Source: Toxoplasma gondii ME49 (lineage: Eukaryota > Apicomplexa > Conoidasida > Eucoccidiorida > Sarcocystidae). From it: DNA of 64,000 nucleotides. The notes below the pieces were generated by a model. It worked only from the letters and a program-made list of their open reading frames with translations. It ran no database searches and had not been told where the DNA came from. Below, in pieces: positions 34,401 to 46,309 of the stretch. The translations under genes and the position numbers were made by a program. The stretch's first letter is position 1, and each line of letters starts with the position of its first letter. The stretch covers positions 4,240,212-4,304,211 of the forward strand of contig NC_031478.1 in the NCBI RefSeq assembly GCF_000006565.2, given 5' to 3'.

Positions 34401-37400
34401 TTCGTCACAGCCCCCGCAGAGCTCAGCACCCCCACAGCTTGTGTCTTCCCTGAGAAGGCAGAGCAAGGAAGACGAAGCCGTCGACGCTGGCGGCTCTGCA
34501 ACAGAACACTGAGGACGAGTTCCTCCATCGGTCCGCGAGCTCAGGGTGTGGCGGGAGAGCGAAGAATACGTCCAAAGATGCGTGTAAAACTCTTGAGGAA
34601 AGAGCACCAACCGGCGATCCAGTGTCGCGACGCTCTCCCGCCGCAGTCGTCTACAGTCACAAGGGTGGGGCGGTCTTGAGCCAGTGTGCAGAGACTGATA
34701 AATCGTTCAGGGATGACATGAAGCGACGCGACGGACCACCGGACTGTGCTCGTGGATTGCGAGGCATGAGCCCGCAGAGAGTCGAGAGCGATCCACGTTG
34801 CCTGCGAGCTCTGGAGACCGCTGGCTCGACCGTGAAGGTCGTGAGGAGGACGCTTACACGAAGGAGGCACTTGAAGACGCCGACAGCGGTCACTCACATA
34901 ACGCATATCAGTGCATAGGTAACTAAATAAATACATATGCAAATGCACGTTGACTCTGATTTGGATGCGTCAGTGGTCTTACAGCTGCCACCGAGTACTC
35001 CTCCAGCAGAGGTTCGTCTGTGAAGTGGAACATGAGCGGGTCGTCTGTTGAAATCGATACGTTGAGTCCAATCTTGAAGAAGCTGCAGAGAGGATTCTTC
35101 GCTGCACAGACATCGAAACAGACAGCTTCAGCGCGTCAGGCCGAGAGCGAGAGAGCATGACTGAAGAGGAGCCGCTTGGCAAACCTTCAGTGTATCCGTG
35201 AAACTTGCGAGCACACAAAAACGTGGAGAAGAAAAAAAAACGAAAAAAACGCGGGTCTCCCTGTTGAAAAAAGAGTTGAACAGCGAGAGGTTGTTGATCT
35301 GGGCAGACGCCATGAACGCCGCAAGACCGCAGAGAAACGAAGTGTGGAGCCCCCGCTTGCGTTCTGGGCCTGGCCAGGCTTTCCTGTTTTTCCCTTCCTC
35401 GCTTCTTGACTTATCCTCAACGGTTCGGACTTACCGATGTCCATAAAGAGCGCATTGTTGCTGAGAGGCGAGACGGCAAGTCCGATTTGCGCGAGATAGA
35501 ACAGGTACTGAAGAACAGGGCATTTCTTCAACATGATGCCGTGGTTTATCGCATCCGCCAGCAGAAACATCGTCGCTAGATGACTCACGCTGCCCGCCTC
35601 TCCACAGTGAGGCCTGAAACAACGCAGGCAGTTGCCGTCTAAAGTGCTTCGAACAGAGGGCACCAAGAGAGTGAAACAGATTTATACGAAGTCCGATTTG
35701 CGGAGGCGAAATCCAAAAGTAAAGTCGAGCCAAGTTTCGATGCGTCAAGCACGGTTAAAGCTTCTCAGGAACGACCCCCCGACCTCGCGAGAGCACACAA
35801 AACCCACAGAAGAGAGCGTCTCAGAGACAGAAAGGCTCTGTTCTTCTCATCGAATCGCGCAGCGAACACTGTCACACTCGTCTTGATTGCAGGCTCTCTC
35901 TCCTTTCTCTCCTTCTGTTGTTCGTCCCAGATATAACTTTCCTCCATCTTCTCCATCTCCCTCTGCGGTCTCTATGCATTGCACCTCTCTTCTCCTCTTC
36001 TGTTCCCTTGTTCGAGCTCCACGTTTTCCTACTTCTTCTCCCTCTTCTTCTCCCTCTTGTTCCCCCGCATCTTCTCTGTCTTCTGCGCTCCCTCGTGTGC
36101 TCGCTCTCGCTCCGCGTTTTGGCGCTCCTCTCCGTTCCTTCGACGGCTTTTTCTCTCGTTCGTCCGCGTCGCCTCCTTCTCTGTGCGCTCACCTGAACGC
36201 GAGGGCGCGCAGGCCCCGCGCCACCATGAACTCGTTGAGCGCGCGAATGTTCGCGTACATGTAGTACCCCCAGTAGCTGTACGGCGGATTGTTTTCGCCT
36301 GTCCACTCTGCCGGCTTGGGGAGCTCGCCGCCCTCCATCGTGTACTTGGAGGCGTAGGACTCGTCGTCCACGCTGTCCCAGCCTACGAGCTGCACAAGAC
36401 GCGAAGCAGCGAGAACCGCGGCACCGGCACACATGCACAGCGCGCTGGCCCAGACGCGAGACAAGCAGCAACGCGTCTGCTTGGCCAGGCTTGTGCCCTC
36501 GTCCACCTCTCAACGCCTCCCGAGAGCGGCAGACGCCGACAAAAAAGCGACGCTGGGACTCCAGCGAGCGAGAGAACAACTGCGGCGAGGGCGGACACTG
36601 GCAGCTCGCGGCCGAGGAGAGGGCAGACGGAGAGATTCACGACAAAGACGCGCTGAAAAGCGGCTCATGCACCCTAAAAACCTTGTGTCTCTCCTGCGAA
36701 TGAGGAGCTTCGAACCTCGAGCCGAGTTGGAAGTGCGAGAGAAAGAAGGAAAGCCATCAAGTACCTCTGAGTCACGCACGAGGTCTTCGAAAAGGAAAAG
36801 AGGCGCTCACTCAACGGCTGCGCAGGGCAAGAAACGCTTTCCTCCGACCCCGCGGGAGAGGACGCGAGCGGAATAAGGGGTCGATCGAGGAAGAGAAAAC
36901 GAAAGAACTGATCGAAAACGAAGCGCGACTGAGAAGGCGTCGACGGCAGGCGAGACAGAGGAAGGACAAAACAGAGGAGAGAAAGAGAACGAACTGCCAG
37001 ATGTCGAAAAGAGGGCAGGCGTAGCAGGCGTAGCACCCACCATGTGAAGGAAAGTGAAGACTTCAGGATGTTCTTCTGGGTTCCGCACTGCGTCGTAGAG
37101 AGGTTCGAAAATGTTTTCAAGGAGTTCTCCAAAACTGCGGATCATGCCGAGGCGTCGATACACGTGGTACAGCCTGACGGAGGAAAGAGAGAAACGGAAA
37201 GAAGAGACAGAGAGCGCTGGAAATCGAGAGAAACAGCACACAGGAGAGGAGGCGCGAAACGAACAAGAGCCGCGACGCCTGGTCTCACCACCGTTTCGGG
37301 GAGTCCCCTGCGACTTGTTCAAGATTCGTCCAGAAAACGCGGGGACTGCTGAGCGTGTGAACAGAGTGTGCCGCTGAACTGTGCGGTGCTGCGCGACAAA

Positions 37401-39089
37401 GCAACTCAGGGCAGAAGTTCCGAGAGAAAACGGCGACGCATTCCAGTCCGAGTGACCGGAAAGCCGCCGTCGTTGCTTCGCCCCTGGGAGCTCGCCTTCC
37501 TTCTCTCTTTACGCGAACGAACAGTCCACTTGAGAAGGTTGAGACGGCGACGGAGAGAGCACAGGAGCGGTTGGTGAAGTTGATCTGTCTCCCAAGTGGA
37601 CACTGAAAGGAACGTCGGCGCGAGACTTGAATAGGCAACTGTGTGTGCGTCTCGAGAAACCGGGGACTCAACGCCCTTCTATCGATGCGTCAAGTCGAAG
37701 TCAAAGAACGACGAAGGTGCACAGCGACGCGACCTCCGGCCATGAAACAGTGCATGTTAGTTGAACTGCCTACAGTCCAAAGGCCCTCTCTCGCAAGTTC
37801 TTCAGAGCGCGTTTTTGAAGTTGCCTCTCCACTCCGGTCGTTCCTCCGAACCTTCCGAAACAGTCTCTCTTCCAAATACAGAGATGATGAAAGCAGTCCC
37901 CCCTCGCCGGAGTTCTCTCTGTCGCGTCCGCCGGTCGCCCCTGTTCTGTTTTGTCCTCGTTTCTGTTCCTCCTTACCGTGGAACTTGAACCATCCACCGG
38001 ACTCGCTTCGACGAGAGTTTATTCTTGACAACCCACTTTGCGAGTTTCGTCCACTCGTCTCGCGAGCGTCCGTAAATCGACAGGCGCCACTCAACGTGTT
38101 GGTACTTCCTTTCTTCCAGATCGGAAATAACTTCGCGCGTTATCTCCGCAAGAAAGCGCCCTAACGCGCAAACAACGTGAGGCAACGCGAAGCGCAAAAA
38201 CGCGCAGCTCCACAACTATGCCTCTGAGCTCTCTGCAGCGAACAACGCGTCTCGTCACACCCTTGCATGCACGGATCTGCACCCTCGTATTCGCACATCT
38301 GATCTAAAGCCTCTGTCGCACCCTACACGAAAAACGTCTCCCCACGCAAATGTACATGTAAACAAGAATATATACCTATATACATTTACATAGATACATT
38401 TACATAGATACATTTACATATATACATTTACATAGATACATACATATATACATACATATATACATACATATGTGCATATATATATATATATACATGTATG
38501 TGTATATATGTATATATATATATATATATGTAGACATCGGCACTGTACTCTAAAGGGAGAAGAGTACGCAGACGGAGAGGAGCTGCGCATGCGTCATGCT
38601 CGACATCAGCATATGTCGCTGTGCTATGGGATGCGTGTCTGTAGCTCTCTGCGCCTGCGTTACCTTCGATGTAGTTGTCGGTTTTCAAGAAGACGTCGCG
38701 CAACGTTTTCTGGCCAAATGGGTTGTATTTCTGGTTGAAGAGGTCAAACCGCTGAAAGCAGCTTCCAAGTGCATGCACATTCAAGTGATCGATACTCGCG
38801 TCGTGAGCGCCAATTCCGACTTCTGTGTGAAACAGCTCCATCAGCGTCTGCTCGTTGCCGTCGCGAGTCTTCGCCACCACCGTCTCCGGTTCTGTCCTGT
38901 ACTTTTTTCTTTCCAGGGCACAGGAACGAACAAGAGAAAAACAACGAAACGCGTCAACTCTGCGAGGGAACCAAAAAGTAAGACACACTCCCTGACCGTC
39001 GGCGCGGACCTGCCTGCTCGGCCAGACAACGACCACAATCCCTGCGCATGGATACACAGATGCACCCACATGCAGTCTTGCATGCATAG

Positions 39090-39135
<46 letters not shown>

Positions 39136-39871
39136 GTATATGTATTGTATATATGTATATATGTATATATATTGTATATATATATATATATATATGTATA
39201 TATGTGCAGATGCATAAATAGACGTCGTTGTCTATGTGAATACTGTTGAGAAAATGGAGTAGGGCAATGGACGAAGGAAGAGACTGGAAGGCTGCGCGGG
39301 CGCCTGCGCAGAAGCTTTCGACGCACCGGATGAATCGCAGGAGATGTTTCTGCTGCATGCAGGCAGAGTGGTGGATGTGTGTGTCAACCTTTCGGACGTT
39401 GTAGAAGTCCCGGTGGAAGTTGCACTTTGTCTCCGTCACCTCCGCAGGCGAGTTGAACATCAGATGCAAGTTAAATTTCTCCTCCAGGTACTTGAGTCGC
39501 TTGTAACAGAAACTCTTGCAGGCTTAAGACACAACGGACGTACACCGAGAGACACAGACAAAACATCCAGATGTAAACAGATATCAATGTACACATGTAG
39601 ATATGTGCATCCATCTGTAGGTTTGAATCCCTGGACGAAATACGCCAGGCTCGAACCAAGCAGACACGGAGAGGTTGAGCAACTTCACCGCCTGTTCCTC
39701 ACAACCTCTTAAGCTTGCGAAGACGCAAAGATCCACACATGCACATTGATATCCAAAGATACGCAGACTTGCATTTGAGTAGAAACAACGCCCATGCGTA
39801 TACACACCTGCATACATACATCCACGCATAGAGCTCTACATCTACGCCGGAATGTATTCCAGAACATATGC

Positions 39872-39905
<34 letters not shown>

Positions 39906-40391
39906 ATATATATATATATCCAGATCTATATGGAGGGGAACTGATGCACAGCTACGCAGAGAACACTGAGAGAGGCCTCGTTCCGCGGGATCTGCGTAGC
40001 ACTGCGTGTCTGTGCATTTGTTTCTGAACGCCAGAGGTCACAAGTGCAAATCGCGCTTCCACTTCGGTGTGCAGGCGCCTGCGTCTCAGTTCTCACCGGG
40101 ATTCTGGACTGCCGTCATGACGTCTTTCAAGCCTCGCAGAAACTGGTGGACGTCGGGGAGTGGATTCGCTTTCCAGAGGAGAGGCGCGTCCTTCGTGGCT
40201 ACGTCGTTCGCCGGATCCCAGAACACCTGCAGTGCATGCATGCAAGAGACAGCCGAAAGAAAACAAGGCAGTCTATATATATATATATGTAAATGTAAAT
40301 TGATCTATGGTTTCGTACACACACACACACAGACTTCAGTGGTAGGCGAAGAGAGATAGAAACCGACACAGAGGTAAATTTACATATATAC

Positions 40392-40427
<36 letters not shown>

Positions 40428-43141
40428 TTGCATAGATATTTGAATGTACAGATGTAGATACAGATATAGAACCATGAATGGACGCATAGATGAACGCATG
40501 CAGATATGGGGAGACTTAGGTGCAGATCTGGATAGCCACTAATCGCCAGGAAGACGAATGATGTAGAACGGAACCAAGGAGCTGAGATGGCGGTAGACGC
40601 CCAGATCCGCATCTGAAGATGCGCTGAGGAATCCAGGCACTACAGAGGCACGCGTCGATAAAGACGAAGCCGTCAACACAGAGAGCTGTCTTTATGCAGA
40701 GAGGGTCCTGGGTCTATCTCCCCGCATCGACGCATACACGAAGTTGGAAAGAGTCTGCAAGCTTTGTTACGCAAAACTCAGCCAGTTGGCCTGAGCGAAG
40801 AGAAACTTCTTCGCGCGCTTCGTTGGCGGCTCACCTGGTAGACACCATGGTGCATTTTATAGACGGCATTGCAGGGAGGTTTGAGGGGGATGTTAAACGG
40901 GTCATACATAGGCTCTTTCGTTCGGAATTTATTTTTCTCTTCTTCCGACAAAGGTCGGACTCCCGGCGACGGTGGCTCCTCGTATGCTCTCGCCCAGAAC
41001 TGGCGAAGCTGCAAAAGATGCGCTAAAAACTGTAACGCAGAACACAAAAGACAGGCGCTGCGTTCGACAGACAACTCGCGAGCGAATGGCGAGGACACAA
41101 AAACTAGGCAGCAGCGAGGACCGTGCAAAGGACGCGAAGCGAAGAAAATCTCTGCAAGAGCCGCGTTTCGAGCAAGCAGCTTCTCGACTCGGCAATGCAC
41201 AAAAAACGGAGAGATCCGAGGAAAAGCGAAAAAAAGAAACACGCGTCGGTGAGCGTCTAGCACTGCAGTGTACATACAGCCAAAGTATAGGTACGCATTT
41301 GCTAAATAGATATTTACTGCATGCATCTACCTGCACCGCGCGCCGGAGCAGCACCGTGAAACTCACTTGCGCTGTTGAAAGAAAAGTCGGCAAAAGCGTC
41401 TTCTATCGACTCTCTCAATCATTTGTTCGAGGCCTCACGCTCTACACAGAGATGTATGGGTGTTCAAACAGACTTTCACTCATGTGCATGCACTTACCTA
41501 CACTTTCTCACACAAACGCATGTACGCCTTCTCATCGCATGCTTTTCTCTCTCTTCGATGCATCGATGTTGTCCAAACATACATATACAAATATATATAT
41601 ATATACATATATATACACCTATATACACCTATATATATATATATACTATATATATATATATAGTATCCATGGTTTAAGAGTACACATGTATTCAAGCATA
41701 TGTATTTGTACATGTCATTTTACTCTGATTTCTTTTTCTCACCCGAACGGCCTCAACGCTTTCATCGCAGACACTGCTCGCGACTGCGAGGTCTTTGCTC
41801 GGGACCATTCTGACATAACCGACGGCTGCGGCGGCAGGTGAGAAGGGTGAAGGCGCAGAGAGACTCGGCGAGGCGAGACGCGCGGGGGCAGCGGCGGCTG
41901 CGCTTCCAGCCTTCGCAGGGACAGACGGCAACTTTTCCATGTACGTCACAGTGCCTGCGTCTTTGTGGTTCAAGCTGAGGAGCTGCAGCAGTGAGAGATA
42001 AAGCGGCGAAGGAAAGGTGAAGAAAAGGAGAGACAAAGCCGAAAGCGAGTTGAAGACAAGCAACTCTCACGCAGGAGGGGCAAAGGAAGCTGCGCGCGTC
42101 TCCGACAGACGAACGAAATTTCTGGAAAGTGAGGAGCAACATGAACCTACGAAGCGAGACACCGAGAGACAGCGAGAGTCAGCGAGAGTCAGCGAGAAGG
42201 GCAGAGGAAGAAAAGCAGAGAGAGATGAACACAGAGAGGACTCGGCAGAAAAGCACAGAGGGAGAGAAAGAGAGGCGACAGAGACAGAGAGAGAATCTCG
42301 AGAGGCAAGAACCGACACAACCTGGGGGGGACGTTCGACGGAACCGCGGAGAGCCGAGAGAGAGAACAGAGGCGGAAAGTGAAGATTACCAGACGACAGG
42401 AAGGTTGGAAGTGAGAAAAGAGAAGCAGAGGGAAGCAGAAACCGGCAACAAGAGAAACGAAGACATCAGCTGGCGACGGAGAAGACGGCATTTCGAACGT
42501 CACGTTCAGTGGATTTTCGCAATACCGTCCACACATTCTCCCTCCAGAAAGGACCCTGCGCGTTTTCTTCAACATATCTTTTTCGACAGCGTTTCTCCGA
42601 CACCGCGTCTAAACAAGTTGACACCCTGACGCCTCTGAAGCGCTTTCTGCAGCAGTTCGTCTCTGTACGTTTCCTGCCCTCTTCTCCACTGCCCGTTCTC
42701 CAGTGGTTCTTCTGGGAGCATGTTGGGGGAACATGTTTCTGCTTTGCCTTTCACCTGCTTAAACATGTAGCTCCATCCAACTTGTTCTTCGTCGTCTTCA
42801 TCGGGGACGGGGGGAGGGATGTCACTTTGTTGCTCTCCATTCAACACCGTTTCGTTCTGCGCGACGAACCGAGCAGTTCGTCTCTCTTCTTCTCCGACGG
42901 AGAGGGTCGAGCCTGCAGCTGAGAACGCAGGAGAGAAAAGACTCTCTGCCTCCTCAGCGCGCTCACGCACATGCAGCGCAGCCGAGGATGGACGCGAGAG
43001 GCTCGCTACGCTTGTCTCCACAGACGACGAGAGACTTCCTTCGCCAGCCTCTTTTCGCGTTCCTCGACTCGGCAGAGAAGAATCTCCAAGCGAGGAACAA
43101 GCACAGCTGTCGCCGCGGTCCTCCACCCTGTGAAGCGGCAT
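31461..43141 (-). CDS. AMPD: AMP deaminase (AMP to IMP), with long C-terminal extension
   Basis: Hydrolytic deamination of AMP to IMP, purine interconversion, expected cytosolic. Exons: 43141-about 42600 (donor not resolved), 41982-41743, 41008-40835, 40226-40097, 39522-39327, 38908-38664, 38160-37977, 37173-37041, 36389-36193, 35613-35435, 35101-34983, 34101-34040, 33678-33565, 33256-32580, 32153-31977, 31717-31461; phases agree from 41982 on. Hallmarks in order: [18 protein letters not shown] (zinc His pair), [41 protein letters not shown] (zinc His and catalytic Glu), [19 protein letters not shown] (catalytic/zinc Asp), [22 protein letters not shown]. The core is complete. It ends at REDALREEL; about 345 polar, Ser/Glu/Lys-rich residues follow, which most family members lack. 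The start at ATG 43141 follows a pyrimidine-rich leader and gives about 1,200 residues; extra 5' exons are possible. Confidence 0.9.
34299..34311 (+). repeat. Poly-G run in an AMP deaminase intron
   Basis: Thirteen consecutive G on the plus strand, inside intron 34982-34102. Similar runs of 10-11 G occur at 3416-3425 and 20582-20592. Confidence 0.9.
38365..38530. repeat. ACATTTACATAGAT minisatellite plus (TA)n in intron
   Basis: Four or so copies of a 14-bp ACATTTACATAGAT-like unit grade into CATA and TA repeats, inside intron 38663-38161 of AMP deaminase. Confidence 0.85.
39089..39203. repeat. (TA)n microsatellite in intron
   Basis: TA/TATG repeat inside intron 39326-38909 of AMP deaminase. 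Confidence 0.9.
39869..39920. repeat. (TA)n microsatellite in intron
   Basis: TA repeat inside intron 40096-39523 of AMP deaminase. Confidence 0.9.
40272..40432. repeat. TA and CA microsatellites in intron
   Basis: (TA)n, (CA)n near 40317 and a second (TA)n inside intron 40834-40227 of AMP deaminase. Confidence 0.9.
41581..41671. repeat. (TA)n microsatellite in intron
   Basis: TA repeat with ACACC interruptions inside intron 41742-41009 of AMP deaminase. Confidence 0.9.
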
Positions 43142-44256
43142 CTCGGAGCGAAAGCGGCAGAAGAAAAGCAAGAAGAAGGCAGAAAGGAAAAGGGATAGAG
43201 GGGGGAAGGAGACAGAGGAGAGGAAGCAAGGATCTGGAGAAGAGGAAGAGGGAGAAAGATCGAGGTCGGATGAGAAACGGAGGAGCTGCAAGGGCAAGAC
43301 GCGCCTGCTCGCATAGGAGGAGGCAAAGGAGAAGACTGCGCCTGTTTCTTTGCGGGTGGAAGGCGTCAGCAACGAGAGAGGCGGAGAGAGAAGCAGACGC
43401 GGTTGCGTCGAAAGAGATGAGCCGGAAAGAGAAGAAACTGGGGAGAAGGAGAAACGAAGCCGCCGCCGTTGACGAAGAAACGACACCGACAGGGTGAGTA
43501 TAGCGTCCGTTTGATACTTTCTGAGAAAAGAGCGGTCAAGAATGCGAGGAGACGAGAGAGAGTTGCCCGATTCCGCGCAGCAGCGAAGAATCGCCTTTCA
43601 AAGTACGACCGGTTTATTCCAACAGGAAGTCGGCATCTGAATAATGCGCGGCCGAGCAGCAACTTCGAAGCGCAGGAAAGCGGCTCCTCGTCTGTCAAAG
43701 CAAGAGAAAGAAAAGCTTCTTCACTTTCCCGCTGCCGGAAGAAAACGCATGTCTCCTCTTCTACCGGCCTGAGTCTCCGCGCTTCTTTCGCCTTCGTCGC
43801 CGGCTGTCGCACAATACCCGGTGGACCTAGGACTCCAGAGAAAGCCTGAAGAAAGCTGCAGGAAAGAAGCGAACTTCGAGACAGGCAGAGAAAACGACGA
43901 CTTTTTGAGAAAGACGAGGCATGCGACTTTTCTCCCGTCTACGAAGCGCGGTGCAACGCCCGCCCGCGAACATGCGGTGCGTGTACACAGCAAAATTGAT
44001 TGGATTTTTTCGTCTCTGCCCCTGTATTTCTGAGGCTTTTCCTTTTCCAACGAGGGTGGTCTCGACGTCTTGCGTTCTCCTGCCGCGGACATTCCTCGCC
44101 CTCAGTGCATGGCTCGAAGAACTCCGCAAAAAAAAGCCTTGTCGAAGTCTGTATAGGGAGTAGTAGAAAACACCAAGAGCTTCCACGAGACGAACATCGT
44201 TAACGGCTGCAGTGCGAAGGCCAGTACGCTCGCTATTGAGTCTTTGTGAATCGTAC
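43142..44256. other. Leader or intron upstream of AMP deaminase
   Basis: The minus strand is very C/T-rich directly upstream of ATG 43141, which fits a 5' untranslated region or an intron. An open segment at about 43840-43490 (IVRQPATKAKEARRLRP, then ...LSRLLAFLTALFSESI) is in the same phase as the exons at 44257-45708 and may be a downstream exon of that unit. Its end is not resolved. Confidence 0.35.
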
Positions 44257-45708
44257 GTGGATGGCGGTCGCGATCTCGATGCTCTGCAGCATTTCACAGT
44301 TCCCCTTTGACTGGTCGCTCAAGCAATCGTAGCCACTGCATGAGGACGTTTACTTTGTCGACGTCTTCGCAGACGAACGAACTTTGGGAGCTCGGAACTT
44401 AACAGGGAAGCGTTTCTCGTTTAGATTTCCAGAGGAAAGTCAAGCGCGCAGGAGAACTTGATGCACTAAGCACTCTGTACACTTACACAGTGACACCCCC
44501 AAAGTCTCCGGTATTCATCACTCTTCCAAGTCTGCTTCCAGTCTTCGTGAGCGCAGGCCTGTGCTCCTTGCGTCAGCGTCTTCTTCTCTGTCTTTTTCTT
44601 TGTTGAGGCAGGGGACTGACGCACCTCGCCGTGTCTGTGTTGTGAGGGAAATTCTGAGGCCTCTGACGAAGCGCTAGACTCTCGTTGAGTTCCGTGTGAA
44701 GAGATGAACTTTCTGTTCTCAGTGGAGAAACCTCAGCAGAACAGAGATGTCCTCGTTTGCAAATATCTCTCCTGGACGTCACGAAAAGAGAGAAAGAGTC
44801 AAGGATCCGAATCCACGTCTTCACGAAGCTGATACTCACAGCCTTACACGTTGCGTAGATAATAGAGACGAAAGCAGTTTGGAGAAGTCGGAGTCCAACA
44901 CAGACTCCCAGGTGGGTTAGCTGCGCAACAGGACGCCTGACGGGCGGCTTCCCCGTCGTTTTCTGTGGAGAAGAACAGAAGTAGAAGAGTGGAGAAAATA
45001 CGAGAGAGAAAAAAGGAAAAGAGGGCAGGAGCAGAGAGAAAAAGACAAGAGTGAACAAGAGGGAAGGAGAAGAGCGACAGTAGTCAGAGAGAGGGAGTAC
45101 ACCTGTTTTACCCAGAGGTGGGCGCGTGAGTCGTGTCACCGCCTTCGTACGATATCCCGTTCCGCCCTCGTCGATTTCTCCTTTTTTCTCGACCAAAGTA
45201 GAGACAGGACCGGAATCCGCACACGGAAATATATATATATATATATATGTATATATATGTATATGTATATATATGTATATATATATGTATATATGTGTAT
45301 ATACATATATAGAGAGACTTGCATACCTATACTAACATACAAATGCGCGTTTTATGAGTACGTCGTTGAATAACTGCAGAGATCTGAAGTTATGGAGAGG
45401 TCGACACAAAAGCCACGAAGTTTCTTGACTCTCTAGACACACCCATGTCTGCACTTTTCTGGGCCTGTGGAAGTCGTTTACACACGGATGCATGCACATA
45501 CGCATGCATGTACCTCTCTTGGTCAATGTGTGCTTGAGAGAGACGAGAACGTGGATGTTTTCGAGTAATCTCAGAAACGCGGAAAGTTTTAGAAACGCAA
45601 GGGGCGCTCGAGGAGCCGACGACTCCAAGCTGTCTCTACACCTGAGTGCGGTGTCTTGACAAGTCTCCTCACCACCGTCTCACTCCGGACATGTTTCGCG
45701 GTTTCCAT
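44257..45708 (-). CDS. Three phase-0 exons with a hydrophobic segment: small membrane-protein gene or 5' exons of AMP deaminase
   Basis: Exons: 45708-45673 (ATG start, METAKHVRSETV, donor G|GTGAGG), 44962-44840 (41 codons; contains LGVCVGLRLLQTAFVSIIYA, a plausible membrane segment) and 44310-44257 (18 codons, GNCEMLQSIEIATAIH). All three are bounded by GT-AG and join in phase 0. The next exon is uncertain (possibly starting near 43840). The hydrophobic segment could be a membrane anchor. Plant AMP deaminases carry an N-terminal anchor, so these exons could be the start of the AMP deaminase gene, but a phase-consistent link to 43141 was not proven. A separate short membrane protein is the alternative. 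Confidence 0.4.
45230..45311. repeat. TA/TATG microsatellite
   Basis: TA-rich repeat inside the putative first intron (45672-44963) of the minus-strand membrane-segment unit. Confidence 0.9.
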
Positions 45709-46309
45709 AACAAGCCTTATTATTCCTTTCTTAAGCCTGCTCTGCTTCCCCTCTCTCCTCCTATATCTCAGTTTCGGTTTCGTCTTCTTCTCACGAGTTC
45801 CTCGCCTTTTCCCGCCAAATGTCTCGCTCGAATCGAAACTGTTCCCACAACAAATCCTCCAAAACACAGAGAAAACGACAAACAAAACACGGCAATGCCG
45901 CCTGAGGTGGGCGAGCAGTACTGTCGAAACACTCTGTTTACGCGAGCGACAGCGAGACAGGCAAATTTCTGTCCTTCTCCTCATCTCATGCAGTCTGTGT
46001 CTCGCGGTTTCTCCTCTCGATGTCTCGCTTGTTTGGTCTCTCTTTCTCTCTCTGAAGAAATTTCGATCCTCTCCTTTCCTCTCCTCGGTATTCCTCTCGA
46101 CAAAGCGAGTGACTCCTCGATGTGCAAACAAGGTGGCTGAGACAGCTCTCCTCTCTCCTTGCTTCTCCTCTTTTCCTTCCTTTCTTCTCACCTTTCTTCT
46201 CATCTCCTTTCTCCTTCCACCCTTTCTTCTTTTAAATCCTTGGATCTGATCTCCTTTCACTTATCTTCTTTCTGCCGCTTTCTCGGATTCTCTCTCGCCT
46301 CTGGCGCCT
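45709..46309. other. Short intergenic region
   Basis: It lies between the stop of the giant 46.3-54.6 kb ORF and the first ATG of the next minus-strand unit. It would hold the 3' UTR of the former and the promoter of the latter. The plus strand is C/T-rich; no gene is supported. Confidence 0.4.

Noticed and set aside
38428..39249. Frames rich in IYIYIYIY, here and at other TA tracts
   Set aside because: Translations of (TA)n repeats; not coding.
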